Source of the DNA: Lineolata rhizophorae
Lineage: Eukaryota > Ascomycota > Dothideomycetes > Lineolatales > Lineolataceae
Length of the DNA: 64,000 bases
Assembly: GCA_010093515.1 (NCBI GenBank)
Contig: MU001670.1
Coordinates: 428,454 to 492,453 of the forward strand
Direction of reading: 5' to 3'
Numbering within the stretch: the stretch's first letter is position 1; every line of letters begins with the position of its first letter. The notes beneath the pieces were generated by a model that saw only the letters and a program-made list of their open reading frames with translations, had not been told where the DNA came from and made no database searches. Both the position numbers and the translations under genes were made by a program. Of this stretch, positions 46,833 through 58,012 are shown one piece after another.

Positions 46833-46991
46833 GATGTCGCGTTAGAAGTGTTGCAGAAGCCTGGGACCAAGGCGACGGACGCGCTCAACTGGACTTTGGG
46901 CGGGCACATGGGCACTGAGGTGGTCAACCTGGTGTTCGGGGTGGCAGCGCTGGCTAATGGTATGCATGCAAACGCGCAAGATGATCTATAA
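46833..46991 (+). pseudogene. possible coding relic of unknown origin
   Basis: One frame reads 52 codons with protein-like composition (DALNWTLGGHMGTEVVNL then VFGVAALANGMHA) and GC-rich third positions, unlike the AT-rich DNA just upstream, then meets a stop. Another frame continues with AHGVTIICPSRKFGI-like sequence. No start or family is recognised. It may be a fragment of a lost gene. Confidence 0.3.
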
Positions 46992-47532
46992 GCAGCGATA
47001 CGCGCGCATGGAGTCACGATCATTTGCCCTTCGCGAAAGTTCGGCATCGACCGAATCCGCCGTAGGTTTGGCGGCAAGGTGAAAGATGGGGATGCCGGCA
47101 TGGAAGTCATTATTGGATGCGACAGATGCGTACGTGGCGCACTAGACATTTCCTATCCACGACGAGTCGGTGAGAGCGATCTTTGCGCGGACTGATGGCG
47201 GGAGAGACGGAAGGGGCCATATGTGGAGCTTGCTTAAGTGGGCGGTAGTGATTGCGGACATTTGTGGGAAGAGAAGAGTTGTCGGGGACAAGGCATGCAG
47301 GCCGCGCGCTATTATAGGAACAGAGTGGGAGTTTGGTCGAGCTTGGAGTTGTTTTGAAAGATTGTGAACCCATTTGGAAACAAAATAGACCGAACCGACA
47401 TTGAGGGCACATTCAAGTATCGATGTGATTGTAACAAATAACGAAAAGTTGGCATTGAGCGAAGAATCTGTAATATTCTCCCGCCTTGAAAAGTAGTTAC
47501 AAAGAAAGCATTCACCTAGAATTCTTAGACCT

Positions 47533-49477
47533 TTAGTTGGGAATAGGTGGAATCATCTTGAACTTTGCGAAGTGCTCGAAAACCTCCCGAACCGAGTCAA
47601 TCGTATCAACATAGCCGAGGAAACCCAATTTACGAAGCTTTGCCGAACTATTTCCCGACAGTATCATATATTAGTGACTGGTATGTGACGTCTCTTTGAA
47701 GAGGCCTGCGTAAAGCGGTTTACCACGCCACCGAAAAAGCCCCAAGTGTGGCATGGAGTAGAATTCCACGACATGTTGATGGCGAACACCCATGCCTGCA
47801 CACCCGCTTTCCAAAACCGGATCATGACTGTTACTAAGATATGGAAGTAAGAACTCACCTGAGCAAGAGCGGGTGTCGCATGCTGACGCCGTCGGCGAAT
47901 CCAAAGATGCGATCTTGGTCGTGGAGCTCTTTGTCCATGAGGTCATGCTCTTTAGCAATTTCTTTCCACGCCTGCAGGACCTCAGGCTGCTTCGCCCACT
48001 GGGCCAAAGTAAAACTAACACGGGTAAGGCCTGGCTCGCCGTATCTGAAAAGCCATGTGTCAACACTTGTCGGTGGCTTCAATCCGTCCATGTTCAAGCT
48101 GAATATCATTTTTAGGAAGGACACTACTCACCCTCTTGGCGGTGGGCTGTACGGCGACTTCATTTCCATGTACTTGGCATTGTCATCCGGGTGCTTCGCC
48201 TCGGTACCGTACCATTCTGCCATTTTCGCCCAGAGCCTAGAAAACGAGAACTCGGCGCCGTCATGTGCATTGAAGGCTTCGTCGGCAGCGGCGTCAGTCA
48301 GCACGGCCCATTCTTCAATGTAGCTGTTCATCATAGCGTTGCTTTGTACAACCGGGTTTTGCCACGCGACCATGTCGCCCGGGAATTCGAGCTTCCGGCC
48401 AAGCTTGGCCTGGACAGCCGCATAAATAGCAAGCGGGTACCCAATGTTCATTGCCCTGTAGCAGAGAGCGGAATTAGCTCTACATCAGTCTCATGCACCA
48501 AGTTAGGAAGATAGTTGCTCGAGATAAAGAACGTACGCATCAGGAACCGCGCCCCAGATGTGACTAGGACGAACCACGTTCCAGTGGACGCCTTGCTTAC
48601 GGCACCACTCAAAGAGCGCATCTTCTTGCTGTTTGAACAGTTAGAAAGCGGATCACCAACACCAATTAAAGACATTACCGGATAGTAGAAATTGCTTTCT
48701 GTTTAGATCTCAAATCAGCTACGACTTAAACAGGACAATTACAAATACGCCGGGTGACCAACATACCTAGAGTGACTCTGGGATCCGACTCGAATGAAGG
48801 GACTTCAGCAGGCCCTAAGTGAATTCTACATTACATACAGTCAGTATATAAAATACAGGGTCATGAGAGTATTCGCTGACGCGTATTGTTTGGCTCCCGT
48901 TTGTAGCATGAATCGCTTTGGCTTGATAGAGGCAAGAGTCAAAGATTCCAAAAAATTGGTGAGCAGTTCCACTAAAAGTATATGTTAATAGCTAGTCCAA
49001 TTCAGATACATTTTAAACGAATTTTGAATCGAGGCTGCTTACCGTTCACCCTAGTCATCTCCTCCGCATCGGACCACAGTCCTTGGCCCGGCTTGGGGTC
49101 CACCTGGATGTAAGAGTAGAAAAAGATGTGATCGCTTGAATTATTCAGCATCCTTGATCAGTAAGTTATTCTGGCAAAGTCACTGACGCTTTCACTCCCT
49201 TGGACTTCAGGGTTTGAGCAATCTCTTCAGGCGACTTCAAGAAATCAAGCGAGACATGCTCCGCGTTACCCGGTAATCCGCCAGGGACCATAGGCGGCCG
49301 GCGCGAGAGGCAGTAGATTTTGGTCCATCTCTCCGGGCTTTGCCCAAGGACGCGCAGCATGTGTTGGCCGGAAATGCCATTGGCGCCCGTGATGATGGCA
49401 GTGAGGCCCTTGACATGGTCGGGGAAAGTGGGAAGGCCGCGGTAGATGCCACGATTTTGGACCGTTTGGAGGGACAT
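47533..49477 (-). CDS. PRISE/VEP1-like NAD(P)H-dependent enone reductase (extended SDR)
   Basis: Nine exons: 49477-49188, 49134-49043, 48971-48881, 48825-48767, 48698-48679, 48628-48537, 48455-48132, 48044-47859 and 47647-47533, 422 aa. All eight introns keep phase; the fifth exon is only 20 nt. The Rossmann motif GANGISG is at 31-37 with SRRPP following strand 2. The two PRISE catalytic positions are visible: K155 in QTGAKQY and the Tyr pair 182/183 in NFYYP. WNVVRPSHIWGAVPDAAMN and WSDAEEM also match. PRISE enzymes reduce activated C=C bonds (progesterone 5-beta-reductase, iridoid synthase); fungal members are often in secondary metabolism (SirQ-like). Substrate is unknown and no cluster partners are adjacent. 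Confidence 0.9.
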
Positions 49478-50268
49478 GGCTGGTAACTTGATGACGAAGC
49501 TGTTGGAGTCGTTGCGGACAAAGGTAGTTGATGCACCAGTGCCTTATATAGTCCCGCAACTACTAGCCGCGGCTATGCCCCACGTCACACACAGCACCTT
49601 CGCATGGATGGAAGGACCCCTCGCAAATGGGACGCCTTCGCACAGTTGCGTACGGGCATGGCGGAGATAGAGGTGGGGTACGACAAGAGCGGGGGAAACT
49701 TTCCGTTCTAGGATGGGGAGCTGACGTGCTAGATCTGCGACGGGGTTGGTACGGAGTCGACATATACTACGATACATAGTCTTCACGGCAGCTATCCATT
49801 CCTTGCAGGGGAGTGAGTTCCTGTGCATCGACAAAATAGCCAGACTGCCAAGGCGCAAGTATGGGCCTAGGCACGGTGGCACGGTAGGTGAAAAATTAGA
49901 GGCCTTTGAGGGCATGCAAAACAAGAGGATTGCATCTTAGGCCTGTAATAACCAGTCGAGACGGTTAATAATGGACTTGGAATTGGGCTTGCCGAGAGCG
50001 CTAAGACGTCAGGAAGGATGCGATGAACCGCCACAGGTTCCCGTGAGAGCTGGGTGGCTGGGCGGAACAGTGTCGGGCCGAGCCCTTTCATCCACACCCA
50101 AGTTCAGCTGTCTCGTGAGCTTGGTAGATCGGCGCAATCGGTCGCACCGTCCCCTTCAGCATTTTTGCCAAGGAGGGCTGATTGCTAATCCCTCGCTCTA
50201 CTACCATTCGAAGCCTCCGAACGCACCGCACGGCATCGTCAGGCCCGCTACGTCTCCTTTCAGAAAGC
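49478..50268. promoter_or_regulatory. 791-bp divergent promoter region
   Basis: Separates the starts of the PRISE-like gene (-) and the F-box-like gene (+). On the minus strand a TATATA-like site is near 49544-49550, about 70 nt upstream of the PRISE start. Overlapping ORFs at 49544-49924 are not supported. Confidence 0.5.
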
Positions 50269-51054
50269 ATGGCGGCCACGTCGCCAGAGGAGCCCCCTCC
50301 GTCGTCTGGTCCCATGCCCACCACCGACAGGGCCGAGGGGGATGGTGAATCCACCGAGGAGAAGCAGCTATCTACTAGCTGTCCGCTGTTCCGATTACCG
50401 CGCGAACTCCGGGACAAGATATACAGCTACGTGCTCACGCAGCCGCATCCTATCTGGTGGCCGACGGAGCGGGCTAGCAACGGGTTGTGGCCGGCGCTGC
50501 TGGCGGTATCGCGACGAGTGCACTCCGAGGCGGCTCCGCACCTGCACACGACGAACGCCTTCATGTTCGCACACCCGTCCGACTGCAACATGTTCGCGCG
50601 CACGCACTCACGGCCGCATACGCGCCTGATCCAGACGCTGTACCTGCACGTGCGCGATCGCGACATGCCGCTCTGGCGCGCCTACCTCAGCTCTACAAAC
50701 GCTGACCGTTCCCTTGCCTACGACCTACCCGACCTCAAGTCCGTCTACATCCTGTACCGTTCCAGCTTCTGGAACCCGCACCCGGGCGAGCTGCGCGACA
50801 ACTACTTCCGCTGGCAGCAGGACCCGCGCCTACGCGACCTCTGCCTCAGCCTCGAGGACAAGACCAAGGCCACCGTCAACATCTACTGCATCCACAGGAT
50901 CCCGCGTATGGACGTCGAGGCCCTGAGACTGAGCTACCCCGATCACCTAAAGTCGGACCCGGGCGAGGATGTAGTGAGGACTGACTGGGTGAAGATCGTG
51001 TCGTGCTATGTTCGGTTAGAGCTCAGTCCGGTTGATCAGCATCCGGCGTCATGA
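50269..51054 (+). CDS. F-box-like (2EXR-type) fungal protein
   Basis: Single exon, 261 aa. The ATG at 50269 is the first in frame; the upstream open frame has no ATG. After a Pro/Ser-rich N-terminus, residues 41-56 read FRLPRELRDKIYSYVL, the signature of a large fungal family of F-box-like proteins. LLAVSRRVHSEAAPHLHTTN follows, the usual second part. The rest (LIQTLYLHVRDRD, LPDLKSVYILYRSSFWNPH, LRDLCLSLEDKT) resembles the variable target-side region. Family members are mostly uncharacterised; a ubiquitin-ligase adaptor role is possible but not shown. No signal peptide. Confidence 0.8.
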   Translation: MAATSPEEPPPSSGPMPTTDRAEGDGESTEEKQLSTSCPLFRLPRELRDKIYSYVLTQPHPIWWPTERASNGLWPALLAVSRRVHSEAAPHLHTTNAFMFAHPSDCNMFARTHSRPHTRLIQTLYLHVRDRDMPLWRAYLSSTNADRSLAYDLPDLKSVYILYRSSFWNPHPGELRDNYFRWQQDPRLRDLCLSLEDKTKATVNIYCIHRIPRMDVEALRLSYPDHLKSDPGEDVVRTDWVKIVSCYVRLELSPVDQHPAS

Positions 51055-52213
51055 GATCGAACGCTCTTTTATCATTATCTGGCGACAAGGCTAGAGGGAC
51101 AGGGAGCGGAATCTGGTCGCTACGGTACATATGCTTGCATTGGCCTAGAGGTGCCTTCGGTGGCGTTCGATTCTAGGGAACTGTCTACCACTATTAGGTG
51201 TTAGGCGTTGGGGCATAGCTCCTTGAGTGACTTGTTTTCGTCTTCATTTTTTTTATGACGCTCACGCCAACTTGAGTTCTTTGTATGTACGATAGATACC
51301 CCTCAGGCCTTGCGTTGGTGCGGTGGGTTGTAACCCTCGCTGAGTTCGCGCCGTGAACAAAGTTGTTGAAGGCATATCACATGAGTAATTTTAGGACTAG
51401 GATAAAGCGGCATGGCCGACTAGTATCCGGCTGTATATTGCTGCGAGCGTTGGTCTTTCTCAATGACTCGAGCTTATCGGTCACGCCAGAACAGCATAGA
51501 AAGGAGCTGGTTGAAGACTTAGGACATATGTTGGTACGACATCTAAATCTCTGCAGTACATCTGCATTTACGTAGCATCGGTGTTGACAAGTATGAGCCT
51601 TAGTGTCCGGAAAGGCAAAGGTCCCGGTCTAAACATGGCGTCTCAAATTTACCCGACCTGCCACGTACGTGAAGCACGGAGGATAGCGTTACTATTATTT
51701 CATTTACTTTATCTGGCGAGTAAGAGCTGACCTAAAATTCTCCCTCCGTAATATAAAAATGAGATCGACCTACTCCTTATACTAGTTTCTGACTCCTAAT
51801 TGTATTCTCTGTAACTATTAGCATGTATATTGTTCCTAGCCAGCAGCATCGCACCAAGGTGCGATACTGTACCAGTCTTTTGGTCAAGTTGGCTAGTTGC
51901 AGGCTAGGGCGCGCTAGTTCTATAGACTAGTCCGAGAGATGCTCCATGCTCTTTGAGAGAATCCGCGATGATCAGTGTAGCCAGAAATAGAAATAAATAA
52001 TAAAATAAAAAGGCCTTCCTAAGTCTCTATAAGCTGTGCCACGTATATCAAGACTAAGCGGATCAAGTTAGTTTACCAAGGTCGACGGATGCATTTTGAT
52101 TCGAATTAGTATAAAGCTATGTCGTTGTAGGTTAGGAGAGGTGGTCGCTACATGTGGGCGTGTATTTAGACTAGCGCCATGTACATGTCTCAGCGTGCCC
52201 TTCGGACCGCATC
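51055..52213. other. 1.2-kb AT-rich intergenic region
   Basis: No gene is recognised. The AT-rich part from about 51560 leads into the retroelement relic and may be part of its decayed sequence. Confidence 0.45.
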
Positions 52214-52919
52214 CTACCAATCACTACCAAGGTAGTTCACCCTCCACTTCATGTATTTTGCACCTGAAATGACAGCAACGATGTCGAGCTGGTTAGGAAT
52301 TAGGTATGCGTCTGTCATGGTGATCTTGTTGAATCCTCGGGTGTCCACGACGAGACCTCCTTTGCGGATGGGTCCATTAGGGCCCATCGATGAAGTTTCC
52401 GTACCACAGATAGGGAAGCTAAATGGAGTAGGCCCAGCGCTCCATTCCATACTTTGGTCGTGCAGCTTGTCGTTCGTCGATAATATCTTGATCCTTTGGA
52501 CTACAAGGGTAAACCTTGCAAGCGAGCTTTGCTCCAGATGTTGTCTAGTCGCTGACGAGCGGAATGCGCATTCAGTCCTTCTCTGAGGTGTTGGCCACTT
52601 TGCCGTCGCCGACAAACTATGGCTCGTGGTGGCCGACCTCCTAGTGGCATTGCTGTACGCCGTCGGGGTTCCATATGCCGTGATTCCAAAAAGCTATCTT
52701 GTTCTGCGTGAGTTTATCGAGATCGGTGGATCCTGCGGCCAGGCTTGAGTGCTCCAGTTTACCTGTGGTTACAGTGTGCCAGGTGATTGTGGTGCTGCTA
52801 GCTGGATGTGAGAGCCATTCGTGCATGTGGAGAGCAAGTGCGTGGTGCTCTGCGGCAATTGAGCGAGCTCTTCCGTGATGATCAGCCAATATGCCAAACC
52901 TTGTCTTTGAGTACAACAT
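52214..52919 (-). mobile_element. Ty3/gypsy retrotransposon relic (reverse-transcriptase fragment)
   Basis: Two minus-strand open stretches, 52919-52641 and 52615-52214. The second holds KGGLVVDTRGFNKITMTDAY followed by LIPNQLDIVAVISGAKYM, which fits the start of the gypsy reverse transcriptase domain (K-G-R-V-V-V-D-x-R-x-L-N-K, then D-A-Y-P-x-P). The catalytic Y/F-x-D-D region, RNase H, integrase and LTRs are not seen. The first stretch is out of frame and unrecognised but probably from the same element. It is a short dead fragment. Confidence 0.75.
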
Positions 52920-54022
52920 GACATTGAAGTCATTGATATTCTTGATTTGTACGAAGTGAAGGTTTGTGTCGACTACCTAGATGCGCGTACACACCAGACT
53001 ACCAAGTGTTCCCTTGTTTTGACATGCTTGACGCCGACAGGGTCTTGGATGTTTTGACAGGACCGGATTTTCAAGCGTTGCTTTGCGTAGCTCGGCGTTC
53101 TGCACTCACGAACCTTCCGCGCCGATCGAGGAACCTCCTTAGATGTTGTCAAGCTAGCTATCGCAGTCTGACGGCGTCCAAGCGCATTTCGGCGTCTAGA
53201 ACACGGGTGGATGCCGAAATGGCGCGGAAACTACTCCGTGCTACGGACACATTTGCGATTCTCGCATCTCGGCGTCGGCGCGAAGGTGTTGGGAAATGCG
53301 CAGGAGCGGTCAATGCCCGAAGGGTCGCGGATTCTCGAAGGGCGCTCGGGAGGCTAGCCGGACGAGGCTGCTAGCGCGGCGGCGCGGCGAGGGCGCAGCA
53401 AGGAAGAGGAGAGTTCCTTGCGTGGCAGCGAATGGGCGGGCAGAGCCGCATCGCGCCGGCTCGGACCTTTAGGCGCGAGCCAATCAGGCCGGGGCCGCGA
53501 GCCTCGGCATGGGCGCGGGCTTGGCGGGCTGGGCGGGCTACGCTGGGGCGGGCCCGCGAGCCGCGGGCGACCGCCTCGGGGCGGCGCGGGGGAGCGGCGT
53601 CGCGACGAGCGGGAATGATGTCGTGTGCGCCGAACTACGCCCGTCTGGGGCCTGCGCTCCTCAACAAAACCGCGAAGACCGCGAATGCCGCCCTCATCCA
53701 CCCGCAGCGCCCTCAATTCACCCCAGACGCCCTCTCGCGACCTTCGCCCGCCCGCCCCCGCACGTCGCGCCGCCCATTGGCCGAGCCACACGCACCAGCG
53801 TCCTTGGCGTCATCCCGCAGCAAGCTTTACACGTCGGCGCGGTAACATCGTCCTCCGCGCGACCTTTGCTTCCCTAGCACCTTCTCGCGCAGCCGTTATA
53901 GCTGCCGCCCTCACCCCCTCTCCTCTCGTCCTTCCGCAGTCTGCTCGCCGCAGCGCCGCCTTGCTACGCCCTCGTGCACTTCCGGCGTCCTCGCCGGCCC
54001 GTCCCCAAGGAAGAAACCAATC
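52920..54022. other. 1.1-kb upstream region of the elongase gene
   Basis: Changes from AT-rich to strongly GC-rich near 53340. CT-rich stretches at about 53860-53990 lie just upstream of the elongase start. Several frames are open by GC bias only; none is supported. Confidence 0.45.
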
Positions 54023-56015
54023 ATGTCCGGACCCACGATCCAGCTCTATCGCCCGCCTTCCTCCCTCTTCAAATTCCCGCCGGATCCCGCGCCTCCGGCA
54101 CTGCCGCCGCCGGCCGACCCGCTGCGGCCGCTCGCGGCGCCCTTCCCAATCGCGGCCTCTACGTACAACGCCGCGCTGCGCGTCGAGATACCGCTGACGG
54201 TTATCGCCGTCTACCTGGTGGTGGTGCGGGCGTGGAACGCGGCGAACCGGCGGCGCGGCCACAAGCCGTGGCGCGCGAGCCGGACGCGCGCCTTCTTCGC
54301 CCTCGTCATCGCGCACAACGTCTTCCTAGCCGTGTACTCGGCCGCCACCTTCGTGGCCATGCTCGCGGCCCTGCGCGCCACGCTCCCGGGCCTGGGCCTC
54401 TGGGGCCCCGCCAAGGTGCCCGGCACCGACCCCATCTACGGCGCTGTCGGCACCGTCGACGCGCTCTGCAAGATGCACGGCCCGCGCGGCTTGGGCGACG
54501 CCGTGTCGTTCGAGCCCGAGAAGGGCCGCTGGAAGAGCTTCAATCGGGCCGTGCGGCTGGGCACTGGCGGCACCGAGCCGGACGCGACGGACGTGGGAAG
54601 GCTGTGGAACGAGGGGCTGTCGTTCTGGGGCTGGTGGTTCTACCTGAGCAAGTTCTACGAGGTGGTAGACACGGCGATCATCTTGGCGAAGGGGAAGCGG
54701 AGCTCATCTCTACAGACGTTCCACCACGCAGGCGCGATGCTCTGCATGTGGGCGGGCATCCGCTTCATGAGCCCGCCGATTTGGATGTTCGTATTCATCA
54801 ACTCGGGCATCCATGCTCTTATGGTAAGCGGGTTCCCTGGAACACCACTATAGGACACGCAGCTGACACTTAGACTCCCTCACGCAGTACACATACTACA
54901 CCCTCTCGGCACTCTCGATCCGCGTCCCGCAAGTCATCAAACGCACCTTGACGACCATGCAAATCACGCAGTTCCTCGTCGGTGCCTCCTTCGCCGCCTT
55001 GCACCTCTTCGTCTCCTACACCGTGCCCGTCGTCTCGGCCCGCGCCGTCATCGCCCGCACCTTCTCCGCCGCCATCGCCTCCGCCTCCAAGGGCCTCCAC
55101 GACCACGCCTCCGCCGCCGCCGACGTCCTCATGCGCCTCGCGCTGCGCGCCGCCGGCGAGGAGGGCCTCGCCGCCAGCATGGACGGCGTCGCGGGCGCCG
55201 AGGACGCACTGGCGGCAGCCGCGGAGGCGGCCGCGACGGCGCCGCTACCGCCCCACGTCGAGTCGGCGGCCGCCAAGGTGGCGGCGGCGCAGGCGCGCGC
55301 CGCCGACGGCGAGGCGAAGTACGGCTGGGCTATGGAGCCCTGCGTCACGACGTCGGGCCAGGCCTTCGCCATCTGGCTCAACCTGCTGTACCTGGCGCCG
55401 CTGACGCTGCTCTTCGTGCGCTTCTTCGTGCGGTCGTACCTGCGGCGGGCGTCGGCGACGTCGTCGGCCGCGGCGCAGCCGCCGAAGGGGAAGCCGAAGG
55501 GGAGGAGGGGGCGCAGGCGCAGTCGCAGTCTGAGCGAGAGCGTCGCGAGGAGCAATGTCGTCAAGGCGGTCGAGGACGCCAAGAAGGGCGTCGATAGGGA
55601 GTTGGAGAGCTTGGGGAGGGCGGCGGAGGATGGCGTCGTGGAGGTGGTGGAGAAGGCGGGGACGGCTGCGAGTAGGGCGGGTGGCAAGGCGAAGGAGGTG
55701 GTTGCGGGGCCGACCCAGGAGGCGGTCAAGACGGAGGAGGAGGAAGACAAGGTCAATGGGAATGCTGGGGGTGCGAAGGCGTCTAAGGAGGCGGCGCCGG
55801 AAGTGAAGAGGGAACAGGATGCGGAGGCGATGGTGGAGGATGATGGGGAGGATATCAAACAGGAGGACCAGAGTGAGGAAAGGACGGACTCGAGTATGGC
55901 GGTAGCGGCGCAGGGGGGTGCGCAGGAAGACTCAGAAGGGCTAAGCACGGCGAATCCGAAGGAAACAGGCATTTCGTTCGCAGATATGGTGAATATGATG
56001 AAGGAGGAGGAATGA
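54023..56015 (+). CDS. ELO-family fatty acid elongase with long charged C-terminal tail
   Basis: Two exons, 54023-54823 and 54888-56015, 642 aa; the 64-nt GTAAGC..CAG intron joins in phase 0 (HALM/YTYYTLSAL). ELO proteins are ER membrane condensing enzymes that lengthen acyl-CoAs. The core motifs are present: FYLSKFYEVVDTAIILAKGK, the histidine box as Q231-T-F-H-H235 (fungal Q form of H-x-x-H-H), AGAMLCMWAGIRFMSPPIW and MYTYYTL. An Ala-rich insert of roughly 100 residues precedes the last helix. After it a tail of about 190 residues is first Arg/Ser-rich (GRRGRRRSRSLSESVARS), then Glu/Lys-rich, ending FADMVNMMKEEE. Usual length is 300-350 aa, so about half is extra. Chain-length preference cannot be told. 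Confidence 0.9.
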
Positions 56016-57202
56016 TGCCTTGGTTTGCCTTCTTCTCGCCTCTGCGTTTCCCTTTTTAAGCCTCTTTTTCTTTCCTCCCTACCTCTTAAAGGAAGTATCT
56101 ATTTCCTAATGTCTTAGAGAATTGTCTCGGATCTCTTTGGTCAAGTAGCGGTAGCTCTGAGGCATTCATGTAGGTAGCTACTCCTCTGCTCCGTTGGACC
56201 TCTCTAGTCGAAACCTAACCTGTCCCCTTTGCTGAGGTAGAGGGGCCCTTTTTCGTTCTATTCGTGTAAATATTAGTATATTACTTTTTTGTAACGGCCT
56301 GTGGGCGGTGCTCTGCGACGGCGATTGGGGGGTTTTCTTCATAGAACGATGGTAGAAATTTAAGCTCCTTAATGTATTTTGTTCGTCTTGGCGAAGGGTG
56401 CGGAAGGTTTGTCGAGTACGGGCTGGGTGAATTGCGCGAGATGGCTGAAAAGCGTAGGGGAGTCGAACACTTCTCTTTTGCACTACATGGTTTGGACATC
56501 GTTGTCGGACCACGCCCTCTCGAGGGGGAGATTCGAACGTGGGTCCATTCAAGCCTAACTGTCTTATGTAGGTTAGATCGACTTATCAGAGTCTGCTCGC
56601 TTCTGCTAAATCTGCTTCCCGCCAATAATCTTAGGTCTTTAGAATAGATGAAGGACGAGCTATATCAACGTAAACGTATATACCGTATTTCTTTTGTTGT
56701 AACTTCGCTCTTCTCGACATGAAGCAAACAGAAGAACTGTATGGCCCCGTGGTAGTCTAGGCCGCTTGGTCGTTAATGTTCCTTGGAGCATGCTTGAACG
56801 GGTAGTGGTCTCCGTTTATTTGGCTTTATTACGAATTGATTAGCTACAAGTTTGGCATCAAAGATGCATTTAGAAATTTCTATTTAGGTACACTATCCTC
56901 TCACGCATATGAAGTGAGTTAGGTTCAGTGGCGGGCTTGATAACGGCCTTGGCGGCGCCCTCCCTTCCTGTCACAATTAATGCACCACTTATGCAAATGC
57001 CATGTAAACGAAGTAGTGTATTTCGACCTAGTTCTGCTCTAAAGCTGAGACTATTTGTTAACCGAAATCCCAACCCTCGAAAAGAGGGCCAATTGTCAGA
57101 GGTGGCATGGTCAATCAACAGTTAGCAGGGATGTCGTAGTGTTCGATCTTCGCTCAACTAGGTCCATGCCCTCGCTAGAAAAGTTCCCCATTGCATTAAC
57201 AT
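56016..57202. other. 1.2-kb convergent intergenic region
   Basis: Between the 3' ends of the elongase gene (+) and the Cys-motif gene (-). Minus-strand ORFs at 56178-56625 show no family features. No gene is supported. Confidence 0.45.
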
Positions 57203-57499
57203 TTAACCAAACATAATGCCGTGCACAGGGCAGGGAACGGGCTGCGTCTTGCCATCAATTTGGCACAGAACGCAGATGATAGCGCCCTTCTGTTTCGCCA
57301 GCACCTGCGGATACTTTTCGTGACACGCTGGGCAAGCCCCCTTGTGCCTGCCCTTGGGCTCGAAGGGCTTATGGCAGTGCTGGCAGATCATGGTAGAAGG
57401 CTTGCTCGAGCCTTCGCCGTTATCTGGCTTCTGATTCTTGCTCGGGTCCTGATTCGGGTCCTGAGCCGGTTGCTTGTCCCTATTTTGAGACGACGACAT
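57203..57499 (-). CDS. small protein with zinc-ribbon pair and C-x2-C-x10-C-x2-H motif
   Basis: Single exon, 98 aa, ATG at 57499. The first 35 residues are Gln/Asp/Pro/Lys-rich and probably disordered. C39-x2-C42-x13-C56-x2-C59 forms a zinc-ribbon-like pair (ICQHCHKPF..ACPACHEKY). C76-x2-C79-x10-C90-x2-H93 (CVLCQIDGKTQPVPCPVH) follows near the C-terminus. No signal peptide or membrane helix, so nuclear or cytosolic location is likely. The P-C-P-V-H ending equals the last motif of the 18871-19266 protein, and the neighbouring relic at 58013-58248 has the same C-x2-C-x10-C-x2-H spacing. Family not recognised; zinc binding is inferred. Confidence 0.75.
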   Translation of the reverse strand: MSSSQNRDKQPAQDPNQDPSKNQKPDNGEGSSKPSTMICQHCHKPFEPKGRHKGACPACHEKYPQVLAKQKGAIICVLCQIDGKTQPVPCPVHGIMFG

Positions 57500-58012
57500 C
57501 TTGTTTGTGTGGGGCGTAAAGCTTTTCTATCTTGCTTTGGATTATGGTTGGCTGCGTTCCTGTGAAATGAAAAGCAGGTCTCAAGTGTGGTTTGAGAGCT
57601 ACCTTGCTTCAGCACAGAGACGGGAGCGGAGTTCAAGTCCTTTTTATACGTACGCATTGATTAAGTTTTCAGCAATGAAGTTAAAGCATGTTAGAAAGGG
57701 TCCTAGTCTTAGAGTCACATTGCGTTTGAGCTTTTGTGCAGATATCGTATGTCTTTGTTAAGGAGAAGCGTAGGGACGAAAGTGTCTGCATATAATGTCC
57801 TTGTGTGCGGATATTATCCTTAGCCAGAATCAAGGCCCAGATGTGTTTGCAACGGGGACGAAGACAAGCTATTACAAGGTAAGGACTAAAAATTGAAAAA
57901 TCATATTTTAATGTCTTAATAATGTTAATGTTGTGGGGTTATGATACACAATGAAACGAAATGGATCTAGTAGTACGGTCTCTAGGCGAGTAAACTTCCC
58001 CTTTCATCCAGA
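57500..58012. other. 513-bp spacer between two Cys-motif loci
   Basis: Holds the promoter of the gene at 57203-57499, including its TATA box. The rest is AT-rich with no ORF of note. Confidence 0.5.
57641..57648 (-). promoter_or_regulatory. TATA box (TATAAAAA) of the 98-aa Cys-motif gene
   Basis: TATAAAAA on the minus strand, about 142 nt upstream of the ATG at 57499, close to the spacing seen at the 18871 gene (135 nt). Confidence 0.7.

Larger units (their letters stand above)
40292..47532. other. 7.2-kb gene-free, repeat-bearing region
   Basis: No intact gene is supported. 40.3-41.4 kb is GC-rich 5' flank of KAP104. 41.4-42.3 kb carries the GGTAGGTACCTACC-type palindrome cluster. 43.1-43.3 and 43.7-44.1 kb carry degenerate tandem repeats. 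45.48-45.60 kb is a purine-rich run of GGGAAGAGCAGC-like units. 46.83-46.99 kb may be a coding relic. The pattern suggests decayed mobile or duplicated DNA. Confidence 0.5.

Noticed and set aside
46826-47149. 107-codon minus-strand ORF
   Set aside because: The plus strand of the same segment reads more protein-like; the minus ORF looks like its shadow.
49135-49200. Apparent frameshift in the PRISE-like gene after KGVKAS
   Set aside because: An upstream GTCAGT donor (49187) restores phase and gives KGVKADHIFFYSYIQ, as the family requires.
56458-56560. Two GTTCGA-type strings on the minus strand that resemble tRNA B boxes
   Set aside because: Flanking arms do not pair and no matching A box or acceptor stem is found.
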